This document shows positions 37,836-46,328 of a stretch of 64,000 bases of DNA, piece by piece. The first letter of the stretch is position 1; each line of letters starts with the position of its first letter. This DNA comes from Candidatus Zhuqueibacterota bacterium (GTDB lineage Bacteria; Zhuqueibacterota; Zhuqueibacteria; Oceanimicrobiales; Oceanimicrobiaceae). The notes beneath the pieces were generated by a model, which ran no database searches, was not told the origin of the DNA, and worked only from the letters and a program-made list of their open reading frames with translations. The stretch is from positions 1-64,000 of the forward strand of contig JAJDAG010000086.1 of NCBI GenBank assembly GCA_029262005.1, given 5' to 3'. A program made the translations under genes and the position numbers.

Positions 37836-39074
37836 TTACTCCACGGCTTTCTCCTTCACCGGCACCTTCTTTTTTGCTTTTGAGAGTGCCATAATACCCG
37901 GCAAATCGATACCGGCCATAAATTCGAGAGAGGCGCCACCACCCGTAGACACATGTGAAATCTTATCTTTCATCCCAGCTTTCTCAATGGCGGCGATGGA
38001 ATCTCCGCCACCGACAACGGTAAAAGCGCCATTCTCCGTGGCAGCGGCCACGGCCCTGGCGATCTCCATGGTTCCTTTTGCAAAATTGTCGTCCTCGAAA
38101 ATTCCCATGGGCCCATTCCACAAAATGGATTTTGCACAACTTATTTTTTCTGTAAATGCCGCCACCGTAGCCGGGCCAATATCAACCCCTCTCCAATCTG
38201 CCTCAATTGTTGTATTTTCACTGGTTTTAAATTCCGTGTTTTTAGCGCCGGTAGCAACTGTATGGTCTAGAGGAAGCATAAAATCGACCGGTCTGTGGGG
38301 ATGAGAATTATTCGCTACGGTCATGGTGTTAAACGCAGTGGCCAGGCTTTTTTCATCGAGAAGCGAAGCACCGATATTCTCCCCTTTGGCTCGCAGAAAA
38401 GTATAAGCCATGCCACCGCCAATCAGAATAGATGTGGCCTTGGTTACAAGATTGCGGATAACCTTCAGTTTGTCAGCCACTTTGGCACCACCGAGAATAA
38501 TCACATAGGGTTTTTCAGGATCTTCAATGAGGCGGCTTAGATTTTTGACCTCATCCAACAAAAGGTAACCTGCTGCATTCTCCTTTATGTTTTTAGTTAC
38601 GCCTACCGTCGAAGCATGGGCCCGGTGCACAGCACCAAAAGCATCGTTGACAAAAACCTCCCCCAGACTCGCCAGTTCCTTGGAGAATTCAGGATCGTTT
38701 TCTGTTTCCTCTTTATGAAAGCGCGTGTTTTCAAGCAAAAGCACCTCGCCATCCTTTAAATCCTCTGCCTGCTTGCGCACGGCCTCACCAACGCAATCTG
38801 AGGCCATTTGAACAGGCTTTCCGAGCATTTCCGCCAGCTTCTCCGATACCGGTTTTAAACTAAACTTGGCGTTTACCGCACCTTTAGGTCTGCCAAGATG
38901 CGACATCAAAATGAGTCGACCACCATCGTCAATAACTTTTTTGATGGTGGGTAAAGCAGCTTCAATGCGTGTCACATCACCAACTTTTCCGTTAGCTACC
39001 GGCACGTTAAAATCCACGCGGGTCAAAACCTGTTTCCCTTTTAATTCCAAATCATCTATGACTAAGCGGTCCAT
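37836..39074 (-). CDS. pgk: Phosphoglycerate kinase
   Basis: 412 aa, usual length. It transfers phosphate from 1,3-bisphosphoglycerate to ADP in glycolysis. The substrate-binding start (KQVLTRVDFNVP), the basic-patch motifs (SHLGRPKG, LENTRFHKEE), the hinge and ATP-binding parts (VIILGGAKVADKL, WNGPMGIFE) and the C-terminal VGGGDSIAAIEK, STGGGASLEFMAG are all present. AGGAGG lies just before the ATG. A weak stem (AAAGCC/GGCTTT followed by Ts) overlaps the stop and may terminate transcription. It stands alone, without gap or tpi. Confidence 0.97.
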   Translation of the reverse strand: MDRLVIDDLELKGKQVLTRVDFNVPVANGKVGDVTRIEAALPTIKKVIDDGGRLILMSHLGRPKGAVNAKFSLKPVSEKLAEMLGKPVQMASDCVGEAVRKQAEDLKDGEVLLLENTRFHKEETENDPEFSKELASLGEVFVNDAFGAVHRAHASTVGVTKNIKENAAGYLLLDEVKNLSRLIEDPEKPYVIILGGAKVADKLKVIRNLVTKATSILIGGGMAYTFLRAKGENIGASLLDEKSLATAFNTMTVANNSHPHRPVDFMLPLDHTVATGAKNTEFKTSENTTIEADWRGVDIGPATVAAFTEKISCAKSILWNGPMGIFEDDNFAKGTMEIARAVAAATENGAFTVVGGGDSIAAIEKAGMKDKISHVSTGGGASLEFMAGIDLPGIMALSKAKKKVPVKEKAVE

Positions 39075-39731
39075 TTATCCTCCTGTGCGAAAAAATAAAT
39101 TATAATTTCGTTTTTGAATTAACTAGTGAACGATGCCTGCAGCACATTATTGTTCAATCTGTGTTCTCTCTGTCACAAAAAAACCAGGGTAGCATGCTTG
39201 TCTGAAAAACTCAACAAACAAAATAACAATTCACAGACAAATCTCAACTACCAATTTATGAAATTCAAAACCTGATTAATTCCTAAATTCACAATATAAA
39301 GTCAAACGTCATGCACCGGATCGTCACTCAGGAGGCGTCTTGTTAGCTTGGTAAGTGGCTGTAAATGAACAAACTTCCTCCTGAATGAGAAGGGTGCTGT
39401 GAATTATTCAGGATAGCAGCCCTTTCGAGCTGGTCGGGAAGATTAACCAAAAAATTTAGTTGGGAGAAAAGCCGGGCATAAATTTCGGAGGTGAGTGATT
39501 GGTCAGGTATGCGGGCGAAACCCTCAATGTGCCGATAATTCTCAGCCGGGAGAAATTAGAATGGAGAATTGTAATGCTTGTGAAGGCCGCGAGAATTTCC
39601 ATGCCGACACAGTTCTCTTACGCTTACGCAATGATGGTGATTTCACTGACTTTCAGGTGACGCCCAAAAAAATCACGCCGGCAAAAGACATTGCCTCTGG
39701 ATGCGCGCACAGGACTGTTTTGAAACACTCA
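39075..39731. other. 650-base intergenic region, mostly unassigned
   Basis: Between pgk and the PilZ gene I see AT-rich DNA and a degenerate CACAGAG-like stretch near 39160-39178. There is also an imperfect inverted repeat near 39391-39422 (GGGTGCTG ... AGCAGCCC). A short rightward frame overlapping the PilZ gene is not convincing. A TATAAT at 39099-39104 (minus) may be the pgk -10 box, but no good -35 matches it. Confidence 0.3.
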
Positions 39732-40088
39732 TCAGTTCAAGCCGATACTAGTCTGCAGGGTAACAACGTGCTTGGTGGTCATGTCCAGGAGTTGCAACAC
39801 GCATACGCACTCATCACTATTTAGACTCGGCAGAATGCGCACAAAGTTGGAGTTGGCATTCACTTTTTCGCCACTAGGCGTCCGGATTTCCACTTTGGTT
39901 GTAAAACGCTTAACCGTTTTGGCCGCATCTTTCCAGTGACTGACAAAGGCAACCCCACCGACACTCAAATTAAGTATCTGAACTTCAATGGGTTTTCCGT
40001 TTAATCCAAAAATTTTAATTCGCCACGCTTCTTCGCCTGACGTGTCAATACGAGGGTGTCTGCGTTTTTCTGCAGTCTGCTGGCTCAT
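39732..40088 (-). CDS. PilZ domain protein
   Basis: 118 aa from the ATG at 40088, which has AAAGGA 9-10 bases upstream (an in-frame TTG seven codons earlier has none). It is a single PilZ domain with both c-di-GMP signatures: the RxxxR-type box in EKRRHPRI and the [D/N]xSxxG-type box in NLSVGGVAF. The rest forms the six-strand barrel (KVEIRTPSGEKVNANSNFVR). Stand-alone PilZ proteins pass c-di-GMP signals to motility or secretion machinery; the partner is not visible here. Confidence 0.87.
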   Translation of the reverse strand: MSQQTAEKRRHPRIDTSGEEAWRIKIFGLNGKPIEVQILNLSVGGVAFVSHWKDAAKTVKRFTTKVEIRTPSGEKVNANSNFVRILPSLNSDECVCVLQLLDMTTKHVVTLQTSIGLN

Positions 40089-40159
40089 AAGAGTCGTTCC
40101 TTTGGTCAAAAAAAAGAATTATCGGTCTTATCTAAAGAAAGGCAAGTGAACAGATTCCC

Positions 40160-40190
40160 GGTTGAGGGGCAACGCTGAAGTTTTTCAACC
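40160..40190 (-). repeat. Degenerate copy of the small palindromic repeat, copy 3
   Basis: The minus strand carries the CTTCAGCGTTGC end of the repeat family seen at 28931 and 31685. The outer arms GGTTGA/TCAACC (40160-40165, 40185-40190) enclose it. The 5' half has diverged. It lies in the 270-base gap below the leftward envelope operon. Confidence 0.45.
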
Positions 40191-40360
40191 GATCACCCAA
40201 CACATAGACAAATAAAGAAAAGCGAACACAAGAAGCAAGTAAAATCCGGTCAAAATATCCTGATAGAACAACATGCTTGCAGATTACAGGCTATAACCGT
40301 CAATGCAGAACTTTGCTGGACCACATTACAAAGCCAATGATTACAAGAGGATATTTACGA

Positions 40361-41650
40361 TCACAACTCGCCCAAAACGCGATAAACCAACTCCAACAAT
40401 TCAATGGGAATCAGGCTTCCCGGACTAACGACTTCCCTTACTTTTTGCGAAATTCTCCAACTTGCAGTCCAACTGCTCCAGCAATCATAATATTCAGGAC
40501 TGTGGGCATACTCAACAATGGCCCTGGAAATAATGTCGATCGCATTGTCCTTAACCTCAGGATCATTGAAATCAAACATCACCTTGATCTCATAAGCGGG
40601 CAGTAGATCTCGAACGCTATCCATAACAAGCGTTACATGATTTGTACTCGTCTGACCATTTGAGCCATTCTTTTCTTGCCAGTTGGTTGCACTTTCATTG
40701 CTATTTTGAAGGCTGACATTGCTTGCCATTGCATCTGCGCCAAAAGTCGATTTGTTGCGTTGGTATTTGTAATAATCAGGCCGTTTATCAGTGGGATGTT
40801 CATACAAAATAATCCAATCCGCCAATGGCTCCATCACATAATGATTTTGCTGATTGGCACGCACATAAAACCGCGTAAGCGTTGTGAAATCCGACTTTGA
40901 ACTGCCACGTAATCGAAGTAAATAGGTGCCGGCCGGCAAAGCAACATAAGTTTCAATTTCGGTTGATTTGCGGAAAACCTTGGCAAAAGCCTCTCTAATG
41001 CGAGTCTCGGCCAACTCAAAGGTATAGCCACCGGAAGTGCTGCCGGTCTGAGACAATTTTACCAGCTCCAAATTGTCAGGCTCAAAATTAGCTGTTACCA
41101 TGAAATTTCGAAAAGAAATTTTCACTTTACCGAAGTCTTGCAGCCCTCTGCCCTTCTCCTCAAGCAGATCCACGAGTCGGTAATAAGTTTTACTACCGGC
41201 CTGAATAGGGTGTGGCAGATCCTTGTAAAGGGCAGGCGGCTCATTGGTTCCTTCATAAACATTCAAAGACTCATAGTACTGGTAGCAGGCACGCTCAAAA
41301 AAATGAAAATTGAGCGGCGCCTTCTCAAGAAACATCAGCGACTTCAGAGTCAGAGCGCGCGAGGCGATATCACGCGGCTCCCGATTCTCTGTGACAGACA
41401 GGCTTATGGTCTCATAGATTTCCATAACCTGATCGATGTAAACACTCAAAAGCTTTTCAAATGCTGCCAGCTCATGTACTCTCGATTTATCCTCATAATA
41501 AAGTTTTTGATATTCGAGATACATGTGAAAAATGCTGCTCTCATGCTGACGCATGCGCGTGACCAGACCATCCTTTGCTTGAGTCCGCCCATTTGCTGTA
41601 AAACAGGTCAGCAAAACAGCGACAATAAATATACTCGCGACTGCTTTCAT
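40361..41650 (-). CDS. Exported protein of unknown function, paralogue of the next gene
   Basis: About 429 aa from the ATG at 41650, whose ATGA overlaps the stop of the upstream gene. The signal peptide is MKAVASIFIVAVLLTCF, cleaved near GRTQA. The mature N-terminal about 150 residues are helical and clearly paralogous to the neighbouring gene: ELAAFEKLLSVYIDQV here, ELLAFESLISIYVDEV there, each followed by IASR and later LPHxxxxGxKxxxRLxDLL. The C-terminal about 250 residues are unique, with a short PEGA-like stretch (ALPAGTYLLRLRGSSKSDF). No known family. It is the last gene of the leftward operon. Confidence 0.8.
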   Translation of the reverse strand: MKAVASIFIVAVLLTCFTANGRTQAKDGLVTRMRQHESSIFHMYLEYQKLYYEDKSRVHELAAFEKLLSVYIDQVMEIYETISLSVTENREPRDIASRALTLKSLMFLEKAPLNFHFFERACYQYYESLNVYEGTNEPPALYKDLPHPIQAGSKTYYRLVDLLEEKGRGLQDFGKVKISFRNFMVTANFEPDNLELVKLSQTGSTSGGYTFELAETRIREAFAKVFRKSTEIETYVALPAGTYLLRLRGSSKSDFTTLTRFYVRANQQNHYVMEPLADWIILYEHPTDKRPDYYKYQRNKSTFGADAMASNVSLQNSNESATNWQEKNGSNGQTSTNHVTLVMDSVRDLLPAYEIKVMFDFNDPEVKDNAIDIISRAIVEYAHSPEYYDCWSSWTASWRISQKVREVVSPGSLIPIELLELVYRVLGEL

Positions 41651-42219
41651 TTCCCGGCTCCATTCTGCGAACCTTGACTCGCCGTTTTGAAACATTCAAT
41701 CATTTGAAAATTTTTACTGCGATTGTCCAGAAGGTCGGCCAACCGCGTAAACAACTTACGCCCGACCCAGACTTCGTGGGGAAGTTTGGTGCTGAGAAGG
41801 GGTTCCTGCAGATTATTTTGTGAAAGCCGCAGCGCTTTCTTGTAATCTTCACAGGCTTTGGCATAGTTGGTTCGGTCTTCCTTGGTTCTCTCCAGGTAAG
41901 TAAGTGCCCTAAAAATCAAACACCTGGAAGCAATATTCTGTTGAGATTCAAGCGTGGTTCCCTTGACGCGCCAAAATGTGTCATACAAATTCAACACTTC
42001 ATCAACATAGATGCTGATAAGGGACTCAAAAGCCAGAAGCTCGTTGCCGCGACGTTTATCGATGTATAAAAATTTTTGCAACTCATTAAAAATCCGAACC
42101 ACGTCACGTTCCAGCGCTACCATCTGTTCCTCGAGCTGCATGTCCATTTGTTGGGCTGCGAGATCTGAGCAGTGACCGCAAATCGTCAACAACAAGGTGA
42201 TGTATAATATGACTTTCAA
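41647..42219 (-). CDS. Exported helical protein, shorter paralogue
   Basis: About 190 aa from a TTG at 42217-42219, the start with a usable Shine-Dalgarno (AAAGG, 8 bases) and the one that puts a signal peptide first (LKVILYITLLLTICGHCSDL). A longer frame reaches back into the upstream gene. The mature part is helical and matches only the helical half of the following gene. It has an LPHEVWVGRKLFTRLADLL segment near the end. It overlaps the next start by four bases. Function unknown. Confidence 0.75.
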   Translation of the reverse strand: MKVILYITLLLTICGHCSDLAAQQMDMQLEEQMVALERDVVRIFNELQKFLYIDKRRGNELLAFESLISIYVDEVLNLYDTFWRVKGTTLESQQNIASRCLIFRALTYLERTKEDRTNYAKACEDYKKALRLSQNNLQEPLLSTKLPHEVWVGRKLFTRLADLLDNRSKNFQMIECFKTASQGSQNGAGK

Positions 42220-42220
42220 T

Positions 42221-43663
42221 TCAGTCACCTTTGCGTGTGGTTGGAAATGAACGGGCGCTGTCCGCAATACATTTTATAATCGGTCTGAGCCAATGCAGAA
42301 CAGGCTGTAAACCAAAGCGTTCAGCGATTTGGCGGTAAACCCTGGCAAAAGGCAAGAGCTCGGCAGCTTTTTCAAATTCGAGTTGGCCACAAAGATCATT
42401 CTGACTCAGTCCCTGCGACTCCAAAACAGCTTTCCAGGCTTTGTCTACCATGTCCACAGCAAATTCTTTATTGCCGATTTCATAGCCGATTTCAGACAGC
42501 CGCAAATACAGATCTTCATAACCATCCCAGACAAATTTTTGTCTGCGGCCAAATCTACCGTCCGGCAGCAGCAACTCTTCACCTACGCGCTTGGCACGCG
42601 CATAAGCATTCATGCGATTTGTTGAGTCCGCGAAACTAAAATAATAGTTTACCAGACGAAAAATAGAGTTGCCGTAAACGCGTTTTATCTCAGTTGCCAG
42701 GGAAAGACTGATATCAGACCCTCGATCAACCAGAAGGCCGTAAGCCTGCTGAGCTTTCTCCCGCGCATACTGCAACTCTGCTTCAGGTTGCGCGTTGATG
42801 CCCTCTTTTTCCATAAACAAAGCAACCTTTGTCAGTTCTTTTAGCATCTCGGCCTGGCGCTGCGTGCTCTTGGCGTGCTGATAGGCCAACTCAAGATTTC
42901 TTCTGGTTTGGCGGTAATTATAATCATCAGGATAATTATTGAGATCCTTTTGTGCGGCAAAGCCGCGAGCACGCCATTCGTTGCCACGTAAATTAAATTC
43001 ATCCTCAACAGCGCGTTGTCTGTAAACCCGAAAAAACAGACTGTCCTGGCTTGAAAGCGACGCTTTCTCAGCCAAATCACAAGCCAGCCGAACCATAAAA
43101 CTGGTGAAAAGACCATTCGTCAAGGCGCTGTCAGGCGGTGTAATGGTCAAGTCAACAGCCTGGTTGGCAAAAATCCTGATCTTGTCAATCAGCTCCTGCG
43201 ATACATTCCAGTCATTTTTCGCATACAAACCTAAAATGCCCTGCCAGGCGTTCACCAAACCATCGAGGTAAGCGCCATCTTTCATCTCAGTGGCACGCAA
43301 CGATTCCATATAACCAAAATTAAAAGAAATCTCGGGATCACCAAAAAGCTCGTAACTCTTCTTCAGCGAAAGGATGGCCGCGTCAAGCGTCACCAGGTTC
43401 CGGTCTTGTAAATAGAGTTGATATTCAGCAAACCCTTTCAGTCGGTGGACGCTTTTCATGACATCGGTAAACCGGCATTCAACATCCGGTACGCTTTCAG
43501 CGCAACGGGTCAAAATCTGTTGGCTTAAATCAACCGTACGCGCATAATCATTGTTCCGGTACGTTTCCTGAATTTGTTCATACAGCTCGCCCACCGGTTG
43601 ACCATAAAGGCCGGAACCGCCAAGACTTAACAAGATGCTAACCAAACAAAGCAATCGTTTCAT
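42221..43663 (-). CDS. Exported helical/TPR-like protein
   Basis: 480 aa. A signal peptide (MKRLLCLVSILLSLGGSG, cleavage near LYGQP) is followed by an all-helical protein with TPR-like spacing (IQETYRNNDYARTVDLSQQIL, RRNLELAYQHAKSTQRQAEM, RMNAYARAKRVGEELL). It is not recognised beyond that. TPR-like periplasmic proteins are usually assembly or docking factors. It sits in the middle of the leftward operon; its stop is two bases from the next gene's start, so translation is coupled. Confidence 0.8.
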   Translation of the reverse strand: MKRLLCLVSILLSLGGSGLYGQPVGELYEQIQETYRNNDYARTVDLSQQILTRCAESVPDVECRFTDVMKSVHRLKGFAEYQLYLQDRNLVTLDAAILSLKKSYELFGDPEISFNFGYMESLRATEMKDGAYLDGLVNAWQGILGLYAKNDWNVSQELIDKIRIFANQAVDLTITPPDSALTNGLFTSFMVRLACDLAEKASLSSQDSLFFRVYRQRAVEDEFNLRGNEWRARGFAAQKDLNNYPDDYNYRQTRRNLELAYQHAKSTQRQAEMLKELTKVALFMEKEGINAQPEAELQYAREKAQQAYGLLVDRGSDISLSLATEIKRVYGNSIFRLVNYYFSFADSTNRMNAYARAKRVGEELLLPDGRFGRRQKFVWDGYEDLYLRLSEIGYEIGNKEFAVDMVDKAWKAVLESQGLSQNDLCGQLEFEKAAELLPFARVYRQIAERFGLQPVLHWLRPIIKCIADSARSFPTTRKGD

Positions 43664-43685
43664 TTTATTTCAACACTCTCCAATT

Positions 43686-44672
43686 TCAAAGTGAAAGCCT
43701 GAGTATCTGGCTGTACGCCTGTCTCAGCTCCTGAATTGTCGTTCTTTTGCTCTCTCCCAAGACCCGAATCCAGATATTCCCATCATTTCGCCAGTTCACT
43801 TCATGTGCCGTCCCATCGGAATAGGTAAATGAAATAACGAACCCGTTCCGGTGCCGCTTGAGAGCGCTGTTTGTCTGACCATACCTCCCTTTATTGAGTC
43901 GATCGATTTCGGATATAACTTTGTTCCAAAGCTTGTACCCCTCAGTACCAATTGTTGAAGACGAAAAATTCAAAATCTTGCCAGGCTCTTTGTTGAATTC
44001 CAAGGAATGCTGCTTGCGCTCCCTCATATTCCTTTTGTTTTTTTCTGCCTTCGGCTTATCGCTCAGGTCCATCCCGGAATCCGACGTTTGTACCGTTCTA
44101 CGTTTCGTCTCTGTTGAGCCGATATCCAGACCGCTGCCGGACTCGCCTGCCGCAAGTCGATTGCCAGCCCTAAATTTGACGCTGCCTTCATTGGAAGCCC
44201 GATTGCGCCGAAAATCAAGTTCTGGTCCGGAAGCACCACTCAAGGGGGAGTTTGATAGCAGATAATTGCCCATGTCATTGGAAGCCAAAGTCAACTGAGC
44301 TTCGTCAGATTCCTCGGCCAGCAATTCTTCTATTTGGTCCATAATTTCCTTAACTTCAGCAACATCCTCAGGTACCTTCTCTTCAATCACAACCGGAACA
44401 ACTGCCACCACTTGTTCCATAACAACCTGTTGCGGTGGTGGCGGAATATCCAGAACATCAATTAGCTCGAAATTCACTTCCGCATCTCGCACGACATATT
44501 TTTTCGTATCCACATCCGCCACAAGCCGAAACAACAATACGGACAAAATCAAACTGGCGACGATGCTTTTCTCAACATTAATACGGTACCTGCGTTTGCA
44601 GGCGCCAAAATCGGTTTCCTCCGAACCTTTGCCAAGGACAAACCGGGGGGTTTGGTTTTGATGTTTAATCAC
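43686..44672 (-). CDS. TonB-like single-pass inner-membrane protein without a typical TonB C-terminal domain
   Basis: 328 aa. The short cytoplasmic start is followed by one membrane segment (about 35-52, SIVASLILSVLLFRLVAD), then a TonB-type layout: FELIDVLDIPPPPQQV, a Val/Glu/Pro linker and an acidic helix (EIMDQIEELLAEE). The middle is polar and low-complexity. The C-terminal about 85 residues (TEGYKLWNKVISEIDRLNKG, FVISFTYSDGTAHEVNW) do not show the TonB signature. It may span the periplasm and act on the other envelope proteins of this operon. No ExbB/ExbD genes are in the window. Confidence 0.75.
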   Translation of the reverse strand: MIKHQNQTPRFVLGKGSEETDFGACKRRYRINVEKSIVASLILSVLLFRLVADVDTKKYVVRDAEVNFELIDVLDIPPPPQQVVMEQVVAVVPVVIEEKVPEDVAEVKEIMDQIEELLAEESDEAQLTLASNDMGNYLLSNSPLSGASGPELDFRRNRASNEGSVKFRAGNRLAAGESGSGLDIGSTETKRRTVQTSDSGMDLSDKPKAEKNKRNMRERKQHSLEFNKEPGKILNFSSSTIGTEGYKLWNKVISEIDRLNKGRYGQTNSALKRHRNGFVISFTYSDGTAHEVNWRNDGNIWIRVLGESKRTTIQELRQAYSQILRLSL

Positions 44673-44741
44673 TTTATGTTCCCCACTTCCATGTTTGATA
44701 AAAACCGCGAACAGATAATCGGCAAACTGAGACGCTGAAAA

Positions 44742-45749
44742 TTATCTTGAAACCGAGCTGAGCTCCGGCAGAAAGGCCGGTTTTTTATGCCCGAACCGTA
44801 GCAGGATACATTGTAAAACAGACTCGGGAGCACGGTACTGGACATTTACAAAAAGGCTGCTTGGCCGTTGAAACGAGCTGGTGTCCAGACGCAAATTAAA
44901 AAGTCGCTCTTCACCGAACTTTAAAACAGCGGAACCAAACTTCGGGATCTTGGCAATGTAAATGCCTTTCCCAACGTAGATAGCCGGAATATCAGTTGGC
45001 GAGGAATCGCTGGTTGAAAACAACCGCAAGTAGTCGCCAAAAACCAAATCAGAAACATCTGAAGGATGAAAAGTCGGTTTCTTGGTTCCGGTCAAAATTT
45101 CGTTCGCGTCTTTGAATTTCGATTTGCCGGCAGCCTCAAGAATATCTTCGGCCAACTGCATGATACTTACAAAATCCGATGGTGTATCAACCGGTGTTGG
45201 CGCGTTTTTGAAATCATCCTGATACGCGTACCTGGAGATGATCCTGGTCCAGACTGACCGCTTGGACTCAAACGTTGGGACAACCTCAAGCTGCAGTACC
45301 TTGATTTCGTAACGCGCCTGTTCGACCAGCGAGTTCTTGACGATGTTCACATAAATAGTATACTCACGCGCGAGATTGTCAGGACGTGGTGGCCGGGACC
45401 GCAGCAAACCGAGGATGTTGTCACGCGCGGTAATGCGCCTGTTGCGCAAGGATTGATCGATGGCGCGAAAAACTGCACGAATAGAATTCTGCTCGATATC
45501 ATCGTCCTCATAGGCGCAGCCAAAAGTCTGAATATAATTATCATTTTTATAAACTGTTTCAATAGGCTTGTTAATTGCCCTTTTCATAAACCCGAGCAAC
45601 GTGTTGCTATCGCCTTTCGTCCAGCACTTCTCTTTATATTTTCGAGTACTCTCCTGAACAACACCAGCTGAAATCGCCTGCGACAACGGTGATAACAGGG
45701 TAATAAATTGCACCAGAACTATCGTGATGCCAAAAAATAACACACGCAT
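44742..45749 (-). CDS. Exported protein of unknown function, first gene of the leftward operon
   Basis: About 335 aa from the ATG at 45749; this start gives a good signal peptide (MRVLFFGITIVLVQF, cleavage near SQAISA), whereas the longer frame adds 31 polar residues. The mature part is mixed alpha/beta with two cysteines (EKCWTKG, TFGCAYEDDD) and a C-terminal beta-rich section (IPAIYVGKGIYIAKIPKFG). No known family. The promoter region upstream is shared with the rightward kinase operon. Confidence 0.75.
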   Translation of the reverse strand: MRVLFFGITIVLVQFITLLSPLSQAISAGVVQESTRKYKEKCWTKGDSNTLLGFMKRAINKPIETVYKNDNYIQTFGCAYEDDDIEQNSIRAVFRAIDQSLRNRRITARDNILGLLRSRPPRPDNLAREYTIYVNIVKNSLVEQARYEIKVLQLEVVPTFESKRSVWTRIISRYAYQDDFKNAPTPVDTPSDFVSIMQLAEDILEAAGKSKFKDANEILTGTKKPTFHPSDVSDLVFGDYLRLFSTSDSSPTDIPAIYVGKGIYIAKIPKFGSAVLKFGEERLFNLRLDTSSFQRPSSLFVNVQYRAPESVLQCILLRFGHKKPAFLPELSSVSR

Positions 45750-45911
45750 CTTGTTGTACCCGCTTATTGTTTTAAGTGATAGAGCGCTGGACCCATCTTT
45801 TGGAACAGATAGGTTTCTAAAGTGATAAGTTAGCTCAGACACTCCGTTCTGCGTAAAAAAAAAATCATTTCTTTGCAGATGAGTGGCAAATGGAAATTCA
45901 GACGTGAATCT

Positions 45912-46220
45912 GCAATTCCGAAACTATGGCAGTACATCTAATTTTAAACTCAGACAATTCAAGTCAAAACAGGGATGTTCACCATGAGTTTTACCATCTG
46001 CCCCTTGTAGAAAACAATTGCCATCCAGCGAGACCAAGAGGGTAACATGGACCGGCAAGCGTCGTTTGAACATATTATGCCGAATGTTTCACTTGGAGAC
46101 ACCAGCCGAAAGATCGTCCATTTTGGAACATGCAATTGCTCAGAGTTGAAACAGTCCGGCCCCATCAGGTATTAACAGCTACTGGCACATGAATTGCGCT
46201 CAGGCCGTCAACAGCAATTC
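45912..46220. promoter_or_regulatory. Cluster of GCAATT/AATTGC half-sites in the divergent promoter region
   Basis: GCAATT or its complement occurs at 45912-45917, 46016-46021, 46132-46139 (as the palindrome GCAATTGC), 46192-46197 and 46214-46219. The last two form a 7-bp inverted repeat (GAATTGC/GCAATTC, 46191-46220). About 0.2 such hexamers are expected by chance in 480 bases on both strands. Candidate promoters overlap the cluster: TTGAAA (46146) with TATTAA (46170) for the rightward operon, 18-base spacer, and TTGACT at 45962-45967 (minus) for the leftward one. A shared regulator binding here is an inference. Confidence 0.45.
46047..46175 (+). CDS. Possible 42-residue small protein upstream of the kinase gene
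   Basis: The ATG at 46047 has AGAGG 5 bases upstream. The frame runs 42 codons to TAA at 46173 and encodes a polar peptide with a CNC motif. It lies in the divergent promoter region and overlaps the proposed -10/-35 elements, so one of the two calls is probably wrong. No membrane segment or known motif. Only weakly supported. Confidence 0.2.
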   Translation: MDRQASFEHIMPNVSLGDTSRKIVHFGTCNCSELKQSGPIRY

Positions 46221-46328
46221 AACTGTTCGTGTCACTTCGCCGTCATTACCCAAAAAACCCTAACATACACTTGTTCTGTCACCGGCAGATTCAGGTTTAT
46301 TTGATATCAAAGGAGCAACAGAAGACAG

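Noticed and set aside
39495-39824. Rightward 109-codon frame overlapping the PilZ gene
   Set aside because: It overlaps the well-supported PilZ gene on the other strand and has no recognisable domain.
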